This document shows positions 61,424-64,000 of a stretch of 64,000 bases of DNA, piece by piece (the first letter of the stretch is position 1; each line of letters opens with the position of its first letter). The notes beneath the pieces are model-generated. The model searched no databases. It was not told the origin of the DNA and saw nothing but the letters and a program-made list of their open reading frames with translations. Both the position numbers and the translations under genes were made by a program. Origin of the DNA: JAGLOK01 sp963676355 (lineage in GTDB: Bacteria; Bacillota; Clostridia; Christensenellales; UMGS416); NCBI GenBank assembly GCA_963676355.1, contig OY781093.1, forward strand, positions 930,001-994,000, written 5' to 3'.

Positions 61424-63635
61424 ACAGCATAGAAACTATAATAAACAGGTATCTTATTTTTCCATATTTCTTCTTAATTGAGGCTTTGAGCGTAACATAA
61501 TAATCATAGATGAAAAGAACTTCATCTTGTGATAATTCTGATTTTGAGTAAAGCAATTTATTTATCACCAACACAATATCTTTAAATTTTAATTTAGAAA
61601 CAAGGATTTTACTGTCTACGCCTTTGGCATATTTATTTAAGGTAAATCCATCGGGTTTTTTATATTTTATATATGAAAGCAAAATCATTATTTCACTGAA
61701 ATAAAATTTCGCGATATTATTTGGAGTGGACTTTCTTCGGCTCACGCGGTCAAAGTCTGTTTGATACTGCGATAAAAGAATGAAAGCTACAACTATGACA
61801 GCTAATACGACCATAATTAATACAATGATTATTATAGGCAGTATGTCTACAGTTTTTACGTATTCTGTCTCGTAATCTGTCTCGGGCTGAGGTGTGGTTA
61901 TTGGTAATATTTCTTTTTCAAATGGTAAATCAAAGTCTACGGCAGGACCGGTCGTTTCTTGCGAAGTCAGCGGATCAAATGGAAGCCATCCCATTCCTCT
62001 AATATATATTTCCGCCCATGCATGCGCATTTTCGTTGGTAAGGATTAGTGGTTTGTCTGCTGTTTTGATTTTCGCTTTAAATCCTTCTACATATCTGGAA
62101 GGTAGCCCTGCGCATCGCGAAAGAACAGCCATTGCGGTTGCGTAATATGTGCAATATCCTTTCCTGGTTTCAAGGAAGTGGCTTACAAAGTCGATATCTT
62201 CCGGAGGTATCTCAGGAGATAATGTATAGGTAAATCCGTTTTGCAGGTATTCTTTAATTAATGTTGCCTTTTGATAGTCATTGGCAGCATCTTCTGTTAA
62301 AACTTCTGCAAGGTTCCACACGCTCTCGGGCACTGATTCAAATGGGAACATATAGTTTTGATAAATAAAGTCATCATATATATAGTTTGCTCCATCTGTA
62401 GCTGATTGTATTTCTTCAATGTAGTTTCCAAATGAGCTTGAGTCAATTCTTATGTGTTCAGCAGTTATTTTATATGATAAGTCTTCTAATATTCTCCTTG
62501 AAGCAAAAACTTCACCTTCTGAGTTAAATGAAACAAGCATTGTAAGTGCTTTTTCAGGGGTTGCGTTTATAACTCTGTTGGGGGTGAAGATTGTAGCAGA
62601 TCCGGTTGAAAGAGGGGTTATTAAAAGCTCTGCTTGTCTGTAATACATATCTTCTTTTTGAGATATATCAGGTAAATACAAATTGAATACTTCAATTTGT
62701 GTCTGCTTGTTTTTACTGTTCATTCTCAAGCGATAGCTTTCAGTGTCATCAATCCAATTATAGCCGGTGTATTTGTTTTTTATGTTGCCGCGCAAAAAGT
62801 AAGTGGCAGCATAAGAACTTGTGACCTGTATTGATTCTTCATCGTCTAACGTTACGGGTCCTCCGAGCCTTCCGTCAATAGGTGAAAAGCCTGTGCTTGA
62901 GAGGCTGTAGATTGAGCGGGGAGCCGTGTTGCCTGTAAACTCCGAGATCATGTCACTGATGGTGTTTTTTCGTATCTCAAGCCATTTTGACTTATGATTT
63001 AAAGGATTGTCTATTGTACTGGCATATATAATCAACATTATGATTGTTATTGAAGGTATTATATAAAAAGTGATTGCGCTGTTTAGTTTTCGTGCGTCTA
63101 GATTATTTGCTTGTTTGTGTTTGTAGGAAAATAGGCATGCAAACACACCGATTATTATTATGGTGTCCACTAAAGATGAGGGTTTGCCGGCTTTCCACTG
63201 CATAAATAGGGGAATTCCAGCTAGTATTAAGACTGCAGGATAAAAAGGATGTATGACTACAGGTATAATAAAAATCAATGATAAAATAAAAATGAAGATT
63301 ACACCGAAAGCACTTTCGGATTGGGGCAGTGGCTTAGTTTTATCTAGCAGAAAGTTAAATGAATCACTAATAAATTTTAGTATTGCCTCTTGCTTTACTG
63401 AATCTAAATTTAAATAAATTATCAACAAGGTAATAGCTGAGACTGCAAAAGCAATGAGTGCTACTTTTTTGTTTATAAACAAAATATAAAGAGAGAAAAC
63501 GAAAACAGCGGCCCACGCAAAAACAGTATAGTATGGCAAAGTGACTTCATATAATTTAAGAATCAACTCGCCTATGCCCATAACAAGAACTGAACAAACA
63601 AAAGCGGGTGAAGCTTCAGATAATCTTTTTTTCAC
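61386..63635 (-). CDS. Transglutaminase-like membrane protein
   Basis: A 749-residue protein. Several N-terminal helices (about residues 1-215) precede an outer transglutaminase-core domain with Cys495 in RKGYCTYYATAMAV, His538 in ENAHAWAE and Asp554 in LPFDPL, an intact catalytic triad. One more helix follows (about 600-620) before a C-terminal cytoplasmic tail. Such proteins sit with DUF58 and MoxR genes, as here. GTG start at 63635 after AAGGAG. Its start overlaps the DUF58-like gene by 20 bases. The substrate is unknown; a wall or peptide crosslinking/protease role is inferred. Confidence 0.88.
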   Translation of the reverse strand: MKKRLSEASPAFVCSVLVMGIGELILKLYEVTLPYYTVFAWAAVFVFSLYILFINKKVALIAFAVSAITLLIIYLNLDSVKQEAILKFISDSFNFLLDKTKPLPQSESAFGVIFIFILSLIFIIPVVIHPFYPAVLILAGIPLFMQWKAGKPSSLVDTIIIIGVFACLFSYKHKQANNLDARKLNSAITFYIIPSITIIMLIIYASTIDNPLNHKSKWLEIRKNTISDMISEFTGNTAPRSIYSLSSTGFSPIDGRLGGPVTLDDEESIQVTSSYAATYFLRGNIKNKYTGYNWIDDTESYRLRMNSKNKQTQIEVFNLYLPDISQKEDMYYRQAELLITPLSTGSATIFTPNRVINATPEKALTMLVSFNSEGEVFASRRILEDLSYKITAEHIRIDSSSFGNYIEEIQSATDGANYIYDDFIYQNYMFPFESVPESVWNLAEVLTEDAANDYQKATLIKEYLQNGFTYTLSPEIPPEDIDFVSHFLETRKGYCTYYATAMAVLSRCAGLPSRYVEGFKAKIKTADKPLILTNENAHAWAEIYIRGMGWLPFDPLTSQETTGPAVDFDLPFEKEILPITTPQPETDYETEYVKTVDILPIIIIVLIMVVLAVIVVAFILLSQYQTDFDRVSRRKSTPNNIAKFYFSEIMILLSYIKYKKPDGFTLNKYAKGVDSKILVSKLKFKDIVLVINKLLYSKSELSQDEVLFIYDYYVTLKASIKKKYGKIRYLFIIVSMLFSSLGRTDRKQT

Positions 63636-64000
63636 TTGCCTGCTCCTTAATACATTCGTTCAAATTTTCATCGGGAGAAATTTGGATTATAACAATTCCT
63701 GCCGATGAAAGCTCGGAAATCATTTTCAGTGTTTTGGGTTCATATACTTTGCCCGATTCTTTAACTAGAATCAGAGTTATGCTTATATCGGCTTTTCGCA
63801 TGTAATAGAGGCTATCAAAAGCGGATGAATCCAATGAGTGGGTGACAAAAAATATTGAGTTAACCTGTGAGGTGGCAAGGATATCGGCTGAAAACAATTC
63901 AAACATCGAAAAATCGTTGTCAAAAGAGATGTTTGAAATTCCAATATACATCGCATAGAAGTCTTCCAGCTCCCTTCCTGAGTACTCCTCTTCTTCTTTG
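63616..64000 (-). CDS. DUF58-like protein, C-terminal part (cut by the window edge)
   Basis: At least 128 C-terminal codons on the minus strand, open to the window end with no start required inside; the visible part reads ...ELEDFYAMYIGIS...LYYMRKADISITLILVKES. Position directly upstream of the transglutaminase-like gene, with a 20-base overlap, and a fold of alternating strands and helices fit the DUF58 (vWA-type) family that accompanies transglutaminases and MoxR ATPases. An internal Met at 63951 could be mistaken for the start. The N-terminus lies beyond 64000, so the family call is inference. Confidence 0.65.
   Translation of the reverse strand, partial: KEEEEYSGRELEDFYAMYIGISNISFDNDFSMFELFSADILATSQVNSIFFVTHSLDSSAFDSLYYMRKADISITLILVKESGKVYEPKTLKMISELSSAGIVIIQISPDENLNECIKEQASEKKII

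Noticed and set aside
1..64000. tRNA or rRNA genes
   Set aside because: I saw no GGTTCGAATCC-like T-loop or conserved rRNA segment on reading; a tRNAscan run would settle it.

Overview
The window looks like chromosomal DNA of a low-GC, Gram-positive anaerobe of the class Clostridia. The signs are AT-rich sequence, strong GGAGG-type ribosome sites, TTGACA/TATAAT promoters, a 2[4Fe-4S] ferredoxin, formate-tetrahydrofolate ligase, a PduL-type phosphotransacylase, SpoIID/LytB and RicT (sporulation-type) proteins, and two classic Firmicutes gene orders: yaaO-tmk-darA-holB-ricT, and plsX-acpP-rnc-smc-ftsY-ylxM-ffh-rpsP-khpA-rimM-trmD-rplS. I saw no tRNA, rRNA, CRISPR array, transposase or phage gene.

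1-594 has no conventional gene. It holds two diverged copies of a small module: the end of a micro-ORF, a stem whose 3' strand overlaps a terminator, then a second terminator whose stem has co-varied. Copy B is complete, with its own promoter and a 24-codon ORF; copy A is cut by the left edge. 595-9960 is a housekeeping run: a membrane protein, dusB, greA, lysS, two membrane proteins, a YaaO-type decarboxylase, tmk, darA, holB and ricT. 10078-16254 holds a ferredoxin and two secreted wall proteins: a 12-SH3 SpoIID/LytB giant and a 3x PG-binding NlpC/P60 hydrolase.

16353-34231 is accessory. It has an arsenate-reductase-like phosphatase, an MprF/AglD-like membrane protein, a one-module NRPS (C-A-T-TE) that reads as lysine-activating and is translationally coupled to a 7TM-PAS histidine kinase and an HD-GYP response regulator, a KaiC-like/PPDK_N fusion on the minus strand with a shrunken DUF1801 partner, an esterase, a GT39 glycosyltransferase, an ABC-F protein with a decayed second ATPase site, and two small stress-type genes. 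34363-45637 is rich in regulation: an ECF sigma factor with an RsgI-like anti-sigma carrying fibronectin-like and Pro/Thr-rich ectodomains, an LCP wall ligase, divergent SDR genes around a palindrome with two TetR genes, and a second ECF sigma/anti-sigma/SIMPL operon.

45824-57486 is the lipid/ribosome/SRP core, with one unknown leaderless membrane gene between smc and ftsY. 57521-64000 holds pduL, an unknown 208-aa protein, fhs, recX, and, on the minus strand, a transglutaminase-like membrane protein downstream of a DUF58-like gene that runs off the window.

The best candidates for undescribed biology are the micro-ORF/double-hairpin modules at the left edge, the lysine-NRPS/kinase/HD-GYP operon next to a flippase-like protein, and the KaiC-like/PPDK_N fusion. 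Start sites were set by eye from Shine-Dalgarno spacing. Domain calls are from motif recognition, with no database search.
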